DNA of 64,000 bases from NCBI RefSeq assembly GCF_003610295.1, contig NZ_RAPV01000001.1, forward strand, positions 248,001 to 312,000, written 5' to 3'. Below the pieces are notes generated by a model. The model saw only the letters and a list, made by a program, of their open reading frames with translations, ran no database searches and had not been told where the DNA came from. Positions 8,601 through 16,343 of this stretch are shown in pieces. The position numbers and the translations under genes were made by a program. Each line of letters opens with the position of its first letter. The stretch's first letter is position 1. This DNA is from Paraburkholderia sp. BL23I1N1 (lineage in GTDB: Bacteria; Pseudomonadota; Gammaproteobacteria; Burkholderiales; Burkholderiaceae).

Positions 8601-8671
8601 AAGCGGATGGTCCGGTGTGCATGATGCGTCCGGGCGATCCGGGTTTCGACGAATGCGAGGCTTGCCAGTAA
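5666..8671 (+). CDS. nrdA: Ribonucleoside-diphosphate reductase class Ia, alpha subunit
   Basis: The large subunit (1001 residues) carries the active site and allosteric sites and reduces ribonucleotides to deoxyribonucleotides. An N-terminal ATP-cone begins near residue 34 (YKVIRRNGSVVSFEPSKIAI). The barrel contains SSCYL, SNLCTEI and AVCNLGSVN, which hold the disulfide pair and radical cysteine, and TATISNIIGVSACIEPTFQN with the radical-transfer tyrosine region downstream. The C-terminal thioredoxin-reducible pair is in ECEACQ. Just before it, residues of about 930-965 form a Gly/Ser/Ala-rich spacer that is longer than in enteric NrdA. The start is the ATG at 5666, 8 bases after AGGAG; a TTG two codons earlier is in frame but unlikely. 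It is followed by nrdB after 711 bases. Confidence 0.97.
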   Translation: MQTTDNSTTRYEGSPTGQAFSQAQGAQPLAPQVTYADYKVIRRNGSVVSFEPSKIAIAVTKAFLAVNGGQGAASARVRELVEQLTQSVVRALVRSRPNGGTFHIEDIQDQVELALMRGGEHNVARAYVLYREKRTQARGHDDQIVASTPGLNVTDNGVTRPLDMAALRGVIELACSNLGEVVSADPIIAETVKNLYDGVPMSQVYDSAILAARTMIEKDPAYSQVTARILLHTIRREILEEEVTQTEMADRYAEYFPQFIKRGVQAELLDDKLLQFDLKRLGAALDNSRDLQFGYLGLQTLYDRYFLHHDGVRIEMPQAFFMRVAMGLSLNEIDREARAIEFYNVLSTFDFMSSTPTLFNSGTRRSQLSSCYLTTVDDDLDGIYEALKENALLSKFAGGLGNDWTRVRALGSHIKGTNGKSQGVVPFLKVVNDTAVAVNQGGKRKGAVCAYLETWHLDIEEFLELRKNTGDDRRRTHDMNTANWIPDLFMKRVMEGGDWTLFSPSTCPDLHDKFGAEFETAYTSYEDKVARGEIKLFKKLPAAQLWRKMLGMLFETGHPWITFKDPCNVRSPQQHVGVVHSSNLCTEITLNTSDAEIAVCNLGSVNLVAHLKEQADGTLALDHDKLKRTVSVAMRMLDNVIDINYYAVAKARNSNLKHRPVGMGIMGFQDCLHLLRTPYASQEAVAFADTSMEAVCYYAYYASTELAQERGRYSSYRGSLWDRGILPQDSVKLLAEARGGYVEVDSSESMDWTELRSRIATYGMRNSNCVAIAPTATISNIIGVSACIEPTFQNLYVKSNLSGEFTVVNDYLVRDLKERGLWDEVMVADLKYFDGTLSRIDRIPADLRAIYATAFELDPVWLVEAASRRQKWIDQAQSLNIYMGGASGKKLDEIYKLAWVRGLKTTYYLRTMAATHVEKSTVAHGALNAVSSGGGEGSGGAGGVGGGAAGGFGASGGSASGGIQVAAAAPAVAVEAAPEADGPVCMMRPGDPGFDECEACQ

Positions 8672-9382
8672 GCGCCTGGCAATTGCCTGGCAATCGCCAG
8701 GCGAGAGCGAAGGAGGCAGCAGGATCGCTGCTTGCTAAACGGGTTGTCGGTAGGTGTAGGTAAAGACCTGCATGCAGCGATCAGCAAGCCTGACGGAAGT
8801 GATGCAGAAGTGAAGTAGACGAGCGGCGCGGCGAAACGAAATCGACGTTGCGCCGCTCGTCGAAAAGCAGCGAAGCACGGCAAGCAACTGAAGTCGTGAA
8901 GCGGTAAGCAAGCAGTAGACGAAGCAGTCAGCAGTCGGCGGCACAGACGAAGCGCTCGACATGAAGCGCTCAGCAAACGCTCCGGCCGATGGTCGATCGA
9001 CTCAGCCGGCCCGATGCATCGCCCGGCATTGCGTTGAACCTCACCTCGCTAGCACTGAGGAAGAAGCAACCGCGAGGCAATCACGAGGCAACCGTCACGT
9101 CGGCGAGGCAGCAGGAAGCACTCGCAAAACGCTGCAAGCACACTCCGCAATACAGATAGATAGAGCAGCGAAACGTCGCTTCGACACATTGCTCTTCGAG
9201 CTCGCGAAGCACCTCGACGACACACGTTCAACACGCTTCACTTGAGGCGACACACACAGTCTGTTGAACAAAGTGTTGTATGAACGTAGCAACGCGAATC
9301 GAAAACAGGATTTTTCATCAGCGAACTCTTTTATCGCTCGTGAAAAGATGGTACAAACCGTTCTAAATTGATGGTGACATTT
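8672..9382 (+). other. 711-base nrdA-nrdB intergenic region rich in inverted repeats
   Basis: No supported gene lies here. Perfect inverted repeats are present: GACGAGCGGCGC/GCGCCGCTCGTC (8818-8829 and 8850-8861) and GATCGCTGC/GCAGCGATC (8723-8731 and 8774-8782). Repeats of GCCTGGCAAT with its complement GCCAGGCG lie at 8673-8703. The rest is dominated by short GAAGC/GCAAGC words. ORFs inside it lack ribosome sites and domain similarity. The last 100 bases are more AT-rich and probably hold an nrdB promoter, but no clear -35/-10 pair stands out. Confidence 0.7.
8818..8861. repeat. 12-bp perfect inverted repeat, 20-base loop
   Basis: The arms are at 8818-8829 and 8850-8861, about 150 bases past the nrdA stop. 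There is no T tract, so a simple intrinsic terminator is unlikely. It could protect the nrdA 3' end or reduce read-through. Confidence 0.55.
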
Positions 9383-10615
9383 ATGCTCAACTGGGATGAC
9401 GAGATCACTGCCGTAACTCCCTCGAGCGCTACGCAACAGAATGTGTTGCGCAACGCTGCGGGATCGGCTGTCGGTTCGCAAGTCGGAACGCGTTCCGCTC
9501 CTCACGCTCCCTCGGCTCAAGACATCTTCGCGAACGGCATCGCTGTCGCTCCCGTTGTTTCCGGCTCTCACTCTGACGGAGCGGCTGCCGCTTCCGAAGC
9601 GCGGGTCAATGTCGCCGACAAGCGCATCATCAACGGCCAGACCGACGTCAATCAGTTGGTGCCGTTCAAATACAAGTGGGCCTGGGAAAAGTATCTGGCG
9701 GGTTGCGCCAACCACTGGATGCCGCAAGAAGTGAACATGTCACGCGACATCGCCCTCTGGAAGGACCCGAACGGTCTGACCGAAGACGAGCGCCGCATCG
9801 TCAAACGCAACCTGGGCTTCTTCGTGACGGCGGATTCGCTCGCCGCCAACAACATCGTGCTGGGCACCTACCGCCATATCACGGCGCCCGAATGCCGCCA
9901 GTTCCTGCTGCGCCAGGCGTTCGAAGAGGCGATCCACACGCACGCTTACCAGTACATCGTCGAATCGCTGGGCCTCGACGAAGGCGAAATCTTCAACGCG
10001 TACCACGAGGTCTCCTCGATCCGCGCGAAAGACGAATTCCTGATTCCGTACATCCACGTGCTGACCGACCCGGCCTTCAAGACGGGTACGCTCGAGGCAG
10101 ACCAGACCCTGCTGCGCTCGCTGATCGTGTTCGCCTGTGTGATGGAAGGCCTGTTCTTCTACGTCGGCTTTACGCAAATCCTGGCGCTCGGCCGTCAGAA
10201 CAAGATGACCGGCGCGGCGGAACAGTACCAATACATCCTGCGCGACGAGTCGATGCACTGCAACTTCGGCATCGACCTGATCAACCAGATCAAACTCGAA
10301 AACCCGCAACTCTGGACGGCTGAGTTCCGCGCGGAAATCCGCGAGATCTTCCAGCAAGCGGTCGAACTTGAATATCGTTACGCAGAAGACACGATGCCGC
10401 GCGGGGTGCTCGGCCTGAATGCGTCGATGTTCAAGAGCTATCTGCGCTTCATCTGCAACCGCCGTTGCCAGCAGATCGGTCTCGATCCGCTGTACCCGAA
10501 CGAGGAAAACCCGTTCCCGTGGATGAGCGAGATGATCGACCTGAAGAAGGAACGCAACTTCTTCGAGACGCGAGTGATCGAATATCAGACTGGCGGCGCG
10601 CTGACCTGGGAGTGA
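9383..10615 (+). CDS. nrdB: Ribonucleoside-diphosphate reductase class Ia, beta subunit
   Basis: The small subunit (410 residues) holds the di-iron/tyrosyl radical cofactor that starts catalysis in NrdA. Iron ligands are visible in [12 protein letters not shown] (E and H, with the radical tyrosine four residues after the histidine, as in E. coli Y122) and in [13 protein letters not shown] (ExxH). About 75 N-terminal residues form a variable, low-complexity extension before the conserved core ([13 protein letters not shown]). I chose the ATG at 9383 ([11 protein letters not shown]), with GGTGA just upstream; TTG/ATG codons at 9368/9371 are in frame. The conserved tyrosine argues for class Ia rather than the Mn/Fe class Ic. 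Confidence 0.96.
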   Translation: MLNWDDEITAVTPSSATQQNVLRNAAGSAVGSQVGTRSAPHAPSAQDIFANGIAVAPVVSGSHSDGAAAASEARVNVADKRIINGQTDVNQLVPFKYKWAWEKYLAGCANHWMPQEVNMSRDIALWKDPNGLTEDERRIVKRNLGFFVTADSLAANNIVLGTYRHITAPECRQFLLRQAFEEAIHTHAYQYIVESLGLDEGEIFNAYHEVSSIRAKDEFLIPYIHVLTDPAFKTGTLEADQTLLRSLIVFACVMEGLFFYVGFTQILALGRQNKMTGAAEQYQYILRDESMHCNFGIDLINQIKLENPQLWTAEFRAEIREIFQQAVELEYRYAEDTMPRGVLGLNASMFKSYLRFICNRRCQQIGLDPLYPNEENPFPWMSEMIDLKKERNFFETRVIEYQTGGALTWE

Positions 10616-11056
10616 TCCGGGTTCGTGTCGCAGATGCATTCATTTTGGGGATGCCGTCGAGCTTCGGCCGCGGCAATTTAGTTAGGAGCAGAACCGCCTG
10701 ATGCAAATTGTGCCCGGTGCGCCGCGTGCCTTCGCGGCCCACAAACATGGCTGGCACTTTGCGAACCCTTCAGTGGGATGGGCAAACTTCCCCCGGAAAA
10801 AGCCGCTGGCGTCGTCGCCAGCGGCCCGATCAAGCAATTGCCGGCGTTGCAATGCAGCGCCGACCAGATCTGGCGCGCGGTGCCCAAGGGCACGGCGCGC
10901 CTTACCGCATTCATTAGCGTAAGCGCGCAGCACCTGCGTACGCCGATGAATAGCCCGCTTCGTAGCGCGCGCCCTGAGAAGCGTCCGCGGGAAGCGGGTT
11001 TTGACGAAGGGTGTAGTTTGAACTGACTCTCATCTGAAAACCTGAAGGAGAAAATG
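10616..11056 (+). other. 440-base region between nrdB and the histone-like gene
   Basis: No recognisable gene is present. One short open frame (10778-11026, 82 codons, MGKLPPEKAAGVVASGPIKQ and onward) has no clear ribosome site or domain and is treated as unproven. The histone gene's ribosome-binding site AAGGAG is at 11045-11050. Confidence 0.5.
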
Positions 11057-11668
11057 ATGGCAACTGCAAAGAAAGCGGCAGCTAAGAAACCCGCGGCCAA
11101 GAAGGTTGTAGCAAAGAAGGCTGCGCCGGCTAAGAAGGCTGCTCCGGCGAAGAAAGTCGCTGCAAAGAAAGTCGCAGTGAAGAAGGTTGCAGCGAAGAAG
11201 GTTGCAGCGAAGAAGGCAGCACCGGCCAAGAAGGTTGCTGCTAAGAAAGCTGCTCCGGCGAAGAAAGTCGCTGCAAAGAAAGTCGCAGTGAAGAAGGTTG
11301 CAGCAAAGAAGGCGCCGGCAAAGAAAGCGGCAGTGAAGAAGGTTGCAGCGAAGAAGGCAGCGCCGGCAAAGAAGGCCGCAGCAAAGAAGGCCGCACCGGC
11401 TAAGAAGGCTGCTGCCAAGAAGGCTGCTGCCAAGAAAGCTGCGCCTGCGAAAAAGGCTGCTGCTAAAAAGGCTGCGCCTGCCAAGAAGGCTGCCGCGAAG
11501 AAGGCCGCTGCTCCTGCCAAGAAGGCTGCTCCTGCGAAGAAGGCTGTCGCCAAGAAGGCGGCTCCTGCACCCGCTGCGACTTCTGTCTCGAGCGCACCGG
11601 CGGCGACGGTGAAGACCGCGCTGAACCCGGCAGCGGCATGGCCGTTCCCGACGGGCAGCCGTCCGTAA
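11057..11668 (+). CDS. Histone H1-like lysine/alanine repeat protein
   Basis: The protein (about 203 residues) consists almost entirely of AAKKA/PAKKA/VAKK repeats, followed by a short C-terminal tail SSAPAATVKTALNPAAAWPF. This is the histone H1-like family found in betaproteobacteria, Bordetella and Chlamydia, whose members bind DNA non-specifically through the lysine-rich tail and help compact the nucleoid. ATGs lie at 11054 and 11057. The second is 6 bases from AAGGAG and is preferred. At DNA level the gene contains an exact 56-bp direct repeat (11138-11193 and 11249-11304, 111 bases apart), a sign of repeat expansion; repeat number is likely to vary between strains. It is followed by a good terminator. 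Confidence 0.9.
   Translation: MATAKKAAAKKPAAKKVVAKKAAPAKKAAPAKKVAAKKVAVKKVAAKKVAAKKAAPAKKVAAKKAAPAKKVAAKKVAVKKVAAKKAPAKKAAVKKVAAKKAAPAKKAAAKKAAPAKKAAAKKAAAKKAAPAKKAAAKKAAPAKKAAAKKAAAPAKKAAPAKKAVAKKAAPAPAATSVSSAPAATVKTALNPAAAWPFPTGSRP
11138..11304 (+). repeat. 56-bp exact direct repeat inside the histone-like gene
   Basis: Copies at 11138-11193 and 11249-11304 are identical and 111 bases (37 codons) apart, so unequal exchange would keep the frame. Confidence 0.85.
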
Positions 11669-11721
11669 TTGGCCAATAAGCTGTTGAAGTACTTCGACAC
11701 GCCGTACCAAGTGTCGATGAT

Positions 11722-11761
11722 CGAGTAGCGCTTAAGCAGCAGCAAGACCGAGCGCTACTCG
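11722..11761. repeat. 11-bp inverted repeat after the histone-like gene
   Basis: CGAGTAGCGCT (11722-11732) and AGCGCTACTCG (11751-11761) form a perfect stem directly upstream of the terminator. It may be part of a longer 3' structure. Confidence 0.55.
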
Positions 11762-11768
11762 GTCAGGG

Positions 11769-11804
11769 TCCCGTTGCCGGGTTTCTGGCGACGGGATTTT
11801 TTTT
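11769..11804 (+). terminator. Intrinsic terminator of the histone-like gene
   Basis: TCCCGTTGCC (11769-11778) pairs with GGCGACGGGA (11787-11796), with one G-T wobble and an 8-base loop, followed by T8. It lies 100 bases past the stop codon. Confidence 0.85.
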
Positions 11805-11939
11805 GGCGTTCGCACACGCGCCTGGTTCAACGAACGACTTCCAAACCGGCAGGCGAAAAAAACGCATGCACAGGGGAGGGCATGCGTTTGAGGTCGCCGC
11901 GGCGGCGCGTAAAGCGCGACCGCGCGAGAGGGGAAACTT

Positions 11940-12416
11940 TTAGTGTGTGACGCGCGTGACGCCGCCGCTGGAGAGCAGACGGACGCGCTCGCCGGCGCGG
12001 AAGATTTCGCCGGTGGCGCTTTGCGTGATTGCTCGCATGTCGCCGTTGTCGAGTCGCACGGTGATCTCGAGACCGTCGTGCACGGCGACGCCGTTTTCGA
12101 CCGCGTTACCGGCCACCGCACCGGCCAGACCGCCGATGATGCCCGTCACGATCGAGCCGCGGCCGCCGCCAATCGCGCTGCCGGCCACGGCACCCAAGGC
12201 GCCGCCGCCGATCGCGCCCAAGCCGCTCGGTTGGCCGTTGTTCGAACTGATCTTGACGGCGCGAACGCTGTCGACCGTACCCATGCGGACCGTTTCTTCG
12301 CGCTGTGCCTGCGACGCCGTGTAGACGTCGGCAGAGCTGCTGTTGTACGCACACCCCGACATGGCCAGTGAACCGGCGATCAAGGCGGCCACGACCAGGC
12401 GACTCGTTGTTCTCAT
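11940..12416 (-). CDS. Glycine-zipper 2TM-domain lipoprotein (SlyB/Pcp-like)
   Basis: This outer-membrane lipoprotein precursor has 158 residues. The signal peptide ends in the lipobox LAMSGC (modified cysteine at about residue 22). A glycine-zipper segment rich in GxxxG motifs (about 68-105, GAIGGGALGAVAGSAIGGG) is predicted to span or insert in the membrane. A small beta-rich C-terminal part follows. SlyB/Pcp-family proteins support outer-membrane integrity, but the specific role here is unknown. It is transcribed downstream of the PfkB-family gene with a 25-base gap, so cotranscription is possible. Confidence 0.85.
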   Translation of the reverse strand: MRTTSRLVVAALIAGSLAMSGCAYNSSSADVYTASQAQREETVRMGTVDSVRAVKISSNNGQPSGLGAIGGGALGAVAGSAIGGGRGSIVTGIIGGLAGAVAGNAVENGVAVHDGLEITVRLDNGDMRAITQSATGEIFRAGERVRLLSSGGVTRVTH

Positions 12417-12441
12417 TCCCTAACTCCAATAGCTTGCGGTA

Positions 12442-13380
12442 TTACGGCAGGTCGTATCCGAACGCCTGCTTGAACCGTTCGTTGATCTCCGCCCGGCTGG
12501 GCGTGTAGTTTTGCGGCCCCTGGTGTTCGATCTTCAGCGCGCCCATCAGGCTCGCCAGACGCCCGGTGGTGGCCCAGCCAAGCTTGTTCTCGATACCGTA
12601 CAACAACCCGCCGCGGAACGCGTCGCCGCAGCCTGTAGGATCGAGCACCTGCTGTGCCCTGACCGCCGGAATCGCTTCGACGCCGCCCGCGTGATGGATC
12701 TGGGCGCCTTGCTCACCGAGCGTGACAATCAGCGCCTCGACCTTGCCGGCGATTTCTTCGATCGACCAACCCGTTTTGTTGCTCACCAGTTTGGCTTCGT
12801 AATCGTTGACAGCTACGTAAGTAGCAAGTTCAATCATGCGGCGCAGCGACTCACCGTCGAACAGCGGCAAACCTTGGCCTGGATCGAAGATAAACGGCAC
12901 GCCGGCCGCTGCCAGATGCTCGGAATGCTGGATCATGCCGTCGTAGCCATCGGGGGCGACGATGCCGAGCGTGATCCCTCGTGCCTGATCGGCGCGATTC
13001 AGATGCGACTGCATCATCGCGCCCGGGTGGAACGCGGTGATCTGATTGTTTTCGAGGTCGGTGGTGATCATCGCCTGGGCCGAATAGGTGTCCGGCACCA
13101 CCAGCACGTTCTCCGTCGAGAGGCCGAGCTGCTTGAAGCGGTCCATGTAGAGCTGCGCGTCGATCGCGCCGAGCGACCCCATGATGCGCGCGTTGCCGCC
13201 GAGCAGATGCAGCGAGTAGGCGATGTTGCCCGCGCAGCCGCCGAACTCGCGGCGCATCGTCGGCACGAGGAAGCTCACGTTCAGGATGTGGACCTGCTCC
13301 GGCAGGATGTGATCCCGAAAGCGGCCTTCGAAGGTCATGATGTTGTCGTAGGCGAGCGAACCGCAAATCAACGTATCCAA
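12442..13380 (-). CDS. PfkB-family carbohydrate/nucleoside kinase (adenosine-kinase-like)
   Basis: The protein has 312 residues from a TTG start at 13380. PfkB signatures are present: GGCAGNIAYSLHLLGG near residue 48 and DPTGCGDAFRGG near 250, the latter holding the catalytic aspartate and anion hole. Overall resemblance is to the adenosine kinase/ribokinase branch, so it probably phosphorylates a nucleoside or sugar with ATP. The substrate cannot be named. I chose the TTG because AGGAA lies 8 bases upstream and the conserved core (LICGSLAYDN) begins right after it; a longer in-frame reading starts at 13443. The order tpx, kinase, lipoprotein is all minus strand. Confidence 0.82.
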   Translation of the reverse strand: MDTLICGSLAYDNIMTFEGRFRDHILPEQVHILNVSFLVPTMRREFGGCAGNIAYSLHLLGGNARIMGSLGAIDAQLYMDRFKQLGLSTENVLVVPDTYSAQAMITTDLENNQITAFHPGAMMQSHLNRADQARGITLGIVAPDGYDGMIQHSEHLAAAGVPFIFDPGQGLPLFDGESLRRMIELATYVAVNDYEAKLVSNKTGWSIEEIAGKVEALIVTLGEQGAQIHHAGGVEAIPAVRAQQVLDPTGCGDAFRGGLLYGIENKLGWATTGRLASLMGALKIEHQGPQNYTPSRAEINERFKQAFGYDLP

Positions 13381-13432
13381 GGCGAGCGTTCCTGTAAAAA
13401 TCGATAAAGGGAATGGGCGCGACGATGTGACA

Positions 13433-13455
13433 GCGCCGCGCATGAAGCGCGGCGC
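13433..13455. repeat. 9-bp GC hairpin between tpx and the PfkB kinase
   Basis: GCGCCGCGC (13433-13441) and GCGCGGCGC (13447-13455) with loop ATGAA lie 22 bases past the tpx stop. There is no T tract on the minus strand. Confidence 0.4.
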
Positions 13456-13477
13456 CGGCGTGTCGCGCGCGAAGGTT

Positions 13478-13978
13478 TTACTTCAGCGCGGCGAGTGCAG
13501 CGTCGTAGTTCGGTTCGTTCTTGATTTCGCCGACCAGCTCAGCGTGCACGACCTTGTCGTTTTCGTCGACGACCACCACGGCGCGTGCCGTCAGACCCGT
13601 CAGCGGGCCGCTCGTCACGTCGACGCCGTAGGCTTGCGCGAACTCATGGCCGCGGAACGTGGACGCCGTGACGACGTTCTCGATGCCTTCGGTCGTGCAG
13701 AAGCGCGACGCGGCGAACGGCAGGTCGCCCGACACGACGATCACGGCCGTGTTGGTCAGCTTGGCTGCGGCTTCGTTGAACTTGCGGGTCGACGTGGCGC
13801 AGGTCGGCGTGTCGAGACTCGGGACGATATTGAGCACCTTGCGCTTGCCGGCGAAGTCGGCTAGCGATACCGGCTTCAGATCCTTGCCCACCAGCGAGAA
13901 GGCGGGGGCATTCTGGCCCACGGTCGGGAAACTGCCGGCTACTTCGATCGGGTTGCCACCCAGCGTGACTTGACTCAT
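13478..13978 (-). CDS. tpx: Thiol peroxidase (atypical 2-Cys peroxiredoxin)
   Basis: This 166-residue protein reduces hydrogen and alkyl peroxides using thioredoxin. The peroxidatic cysteine is C60 in PSLDTPTC and the resolving cysteine is C94 in SRFCTTEGI; both are at the Tpx-family positions. Threonine and arginine of the active site (TxxC and the later RFC region) are in place. Length matches E. coli Tpx (168). In Tpx the enzyme is cytoplasmic or periplasmic depending on species; no signal peptide is visible, so cytoplasmic here. Confidence 0.95.
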   Translation of the reverse strand: MSQVTLGGNPIEVAGSFPTVGQNAPAFSLVGKDLKPVSLADFAGKRKVLNIVPSLDTPTCATSTRKFNEAAAKLTNTAVIVVSGDLPFAASRFCTTEGIENVVTASTFRGHEFAQAYGVDVTSGPLTGLTARAVVVVDENDKVVHAELVGEIKNEPNYDAALAALK

Positions 13979-14051
13979 GTTGTTGCGCTCCGAAAATTCG
14001 TCAGGTTTGACGGTGAATACGCCCGGTCAGTACCGGGCGCGCGAGGATGCG

Positions 14052-15389
14052 TTACGGATAAAAAATCTGTACGCGGAAATTGGAAGCGACCGCGTTGCCC
14101 GTGTCGAGGTGAACGATCATGGTCTGTGTCGTGTGCGCCGGCAGGCCGGCCGCGATCGGCGTGCCGGGTGCGACGTAGTCTTGCGGCCACAGCACGCGGC
14201 GCACGGCGACGTTGTTCTGGTCGTCGAGCAGCGTGAGCTCGATGGCCGGGTAGGCCAGCGCAATATTGAAGCGGTTGCGCAGCGGCATCTTCAGTTCGAG
14301 CTTGTGCGGGCCGTCGATCTGCCGCAGATCGGATGGTTCGACCTGCAAACCGTCGATGTCGTGCGGCGGCGTGATCTGGCAGCCAAGCTGCGCGCAGGCT
14401 TTGACATAGAGCGTCTGCGAGCGCGGGAAGGCGACCTGCACGGTTTCGCGCTGCCACCAGGCGAGTTGCGCGAGCAAGGCGATAACCAGCAGTGCAGCGA
14501 CCACCGAGCCGGCGATGATCCAGCCGAGGCGGCGCGGTTCGGCCGGGCGCGTTTCACGCACCACCTGGAACGGATCGCCGCCGTCATTCACCGGGTGGAC
14601 CGCGAAGGGTTCGCCGCTCGATCCGAATGAGGCTGTGCTGGGGCCACCGGGGCCGCCGGTGTCAGAGCCGCTGCCGCCGCGTGAGCCGAGGCCACCCGCG
14701 CTGGTCGCGCCGGAGCCGGCCGCGCCTAAGCCGGCCGCGCCAAAATGCGGTTCATTGTCAGGAATGCCATGCAAGCTGGCCGGCTCGTGCAAAACCGGTT
14801 CGTCGGCGTCGGCAAGATGTTCAGAAGGGCGCTCAGTCTTGTGCCAGACCCGCGGCGCTGCCTCCGCAGGCGCTTCCGCCGACTGGGCGACAGGCTCGCG
14901 CGGGGTGTCAGCAGGCGCGTCGGCCTCGTGAGCGAAGGGTTCGCGTGGCGTGTCCGCAAGCGTGGGTTCGTGGTCGGGCGGAAGTGGCGTGGCGAACGCG
15001 CTCGCCGGCAGTTCCGGCTCGGTAGCATGACGCGGCGTGACCGCGACACCCGCACCGGTGGACACCGCCGTAAGCGGCAGATTGCGCGCGTTGTGAAGCA
15101 GGCGGTCGTCGATCGCGGTGTCGGGCGCCGGTGCCCACGGGTTCCACGCTTCGGCGCTGAAATCGGGGTCCTTGGGCCGTACACCGGACAACGCCTCGAT
15201 CGCCGCCGCTGCGGCGACCGGTTTGGCGGTGGAGAAGTCGCCGTCCTCGTTCAGTTCGAACAGGCTGCTCGACGCGTCGAATACTTCATGGCAATGCCCG
15301 CAGCGCACAAGGCCGCGGCGCAACGCGAGCTGCGCCGGTTGCAGGCGGAAGACGGTTTCGCAGAAGGGGCAACGCGTTGCCAGGAGCAT
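14052..15389 (-). CDS. Zinc-ribbon / DUF3426 membrane protein
   Basis: The protein has 445 residues. An N-terminal zinc ribbon (C7xxC10 and C30xxC33, MLLATRCPFCETVF) is followed by a long Pro/Ala/Gly/Glu-rich disordered region (about 60-275). One membrane helix (about 285-308, LGWIIAGSVVAALLVIALLA) and a C-terminal DUF3426 domain of about 130 residues follow. This order (MJ0042-type zinc finger plus DUF3426) is standard in betaproteobacteria. The function is unknown; topology predicts a cytoplasmic ribbon and periplasmic DUF3426. It lies 48 bases downstream of prmA on the same strand. Confidence 0.85.
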   Translation of the reverse strand: MLLATRCPFCETVFRLQPAQLALRRGLVRCGHCHEVFDASSSLFELNEDGDFSTAKPVAAAAAIEALSGVRPKDPDFSAEAWNPWAPAPDTAIDDRLLHNARNLPLTAVSTGAGVAVTPRHATEPELPASAFATPLPPDHEPTLADTPREPFAHEADAPADTPREPVAQSAEAPAEAAPRVWHKTERPSEHLADADEPVLHEPASLHGIPDNEPHFGAAGLGAAGSGATSAGGLGSRGGSGSDTGGPGGPSTASFGSSGEPFAVHPVNDGGDPFQVVRETRPAEPRRLGWIIAGSVVAALLVIALLAQLAWWQRETVQVAFPRSQTLYVKACAQLGCQITPPHDIDGLQVEPSDLRQIDGPHKLELKMPLRNRFNIALAYPAIELTLLDDQNNVAVRRVLWPQDYVAPGTPIAAGLPAHTTQTMIVHLDTGNAVASNFRVQIFYP

Positions 15390-15437
15390 ATTGAGCCGGT
15401 AAGCCGAGAGGCCGTTGGTTGGACAATACGCCTTATT

Positions 15438-16340
15438 CTAATGGCTTTCGCGGCGCATTCCCGTGAGACATACCCAACCTTCGTGTTCGCGCCATACGCC
15501 GATGTCGACCCAGCGTGCATAGACCTGCGCCACTTCGTCGGCCTGGCGCGCGAGGATGCCTGACAGCGCGATCCGGCCGCCCGGCTTGACCTTCGACGAC
15601 AGCATCGACGCCATCAGCTTGAGCGGGTTGGACAGAATATTGGCGACTACGATATCGAACTCGCCGGTGGGGCATTCGTCGGGCAAGCCGTACGTGACGT
15701 CCGCCCGGTTGCGCTCGCTGTTGTGGCGGGCCGATTCGACCGCTTGCGGGTCGATATCGATGCCGTACACCGGATTGGCGCCGCACTTCTTCGCAAGGAT
15801 CGCGAGGATGCCCGAGCCGCAGCCGTAGTCGAGCACGGATTGCTCCGCCTTCACCGATTGCTCCAGCCATTCCATACACAAACGTGTCGTGGGATGGCTG
15901 CCGGTGCCGAAGGCGAGACCCGGATCGAGTTCCAGCACGAGTGCGTCGGGGTCCGGCGCATCGTGCCACGAGGGCACGACCCAGATGCGCTCGCCGATCG
16001 GAATCGGATCGAATTGCGATTGCGTGAGACGCACCCAATCCTGCTCTTCAACTTCCCGCACGGTGAACGTCGGTGCGGTTTCCAGGCCCACCTCATTGGC
16101 CGCCGCGGTGAGCAGCACCGCCGGCTCGTGTTCTGGCGCCAGCAGCGCAATCACCCGCGAACGCTGCCATGCCGTGCGATCCGGCGTGAGACCGGGCTCG
16201 CCGAACAGCGGCTGCTCGTCGGGCGTGTCGGCGTCCGCATCTTCGACCGATACGGACAGCGCACCCAACTCGAGCAGCGCGTCGGAGAATTCCTCCGCGT
16301 GCTCGCGTGCCAGTTCGGCGATCAGTTCCCGGTAACTCAT
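15438..16340 (-). CDS. prmA: Ribosomal protein L11 methyltransferase
   Basis: This 300-residue SAM-dependent methyltransferase trimethylates lysines and the N-terminus of ribosomal protein L11. An N-terminal substrate-recognition domain starts [20 protein letters not shown]. The SAM-binding motif [17 protein letters not shown] lies near residue 167, with the acidic loop [13 protein letters not shown] after it and NILSNPL in place of the catalytic-motif region. It is 3 bases downstream of accC, so the two are cotranscribed, a common arrangement in this group. Confidence 0.94.
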   Translation of the reverse strand: MSYRELIAELAREHAEEFSDALLELGALSVSVEDADADTPDEQPLFGEPGLTPDRTAWQRSRVIALLAPEHEPAVLLTAAANEVGLETAPTFTVREVEEQDWVRLTQSQFDPIPIGERIWVVPSWHDAPDPDALVLELDPGLAFGTGSHPTTRLCMEWLEQSVKAEQSVLDYGCGSGILAILAKKCGANPVYGIDIDPQAVESARHNSERNRADVTYGLPDECPTGEFDIVVANILSNPLKLMASMLSSKVKPGGRIALSGILARQADEVAQVYARWVDIGVWREHEGWVCLTGMRRESH

Positions 16341-16343
16341 GAC

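Noticed and set aside
11057..11668. Short regular repeats considered as a CRISPR-like array
   Set aside because: The periodic DNA is coding for AAKKA repeats in one frame; repeat units vary and have no unique spacers.
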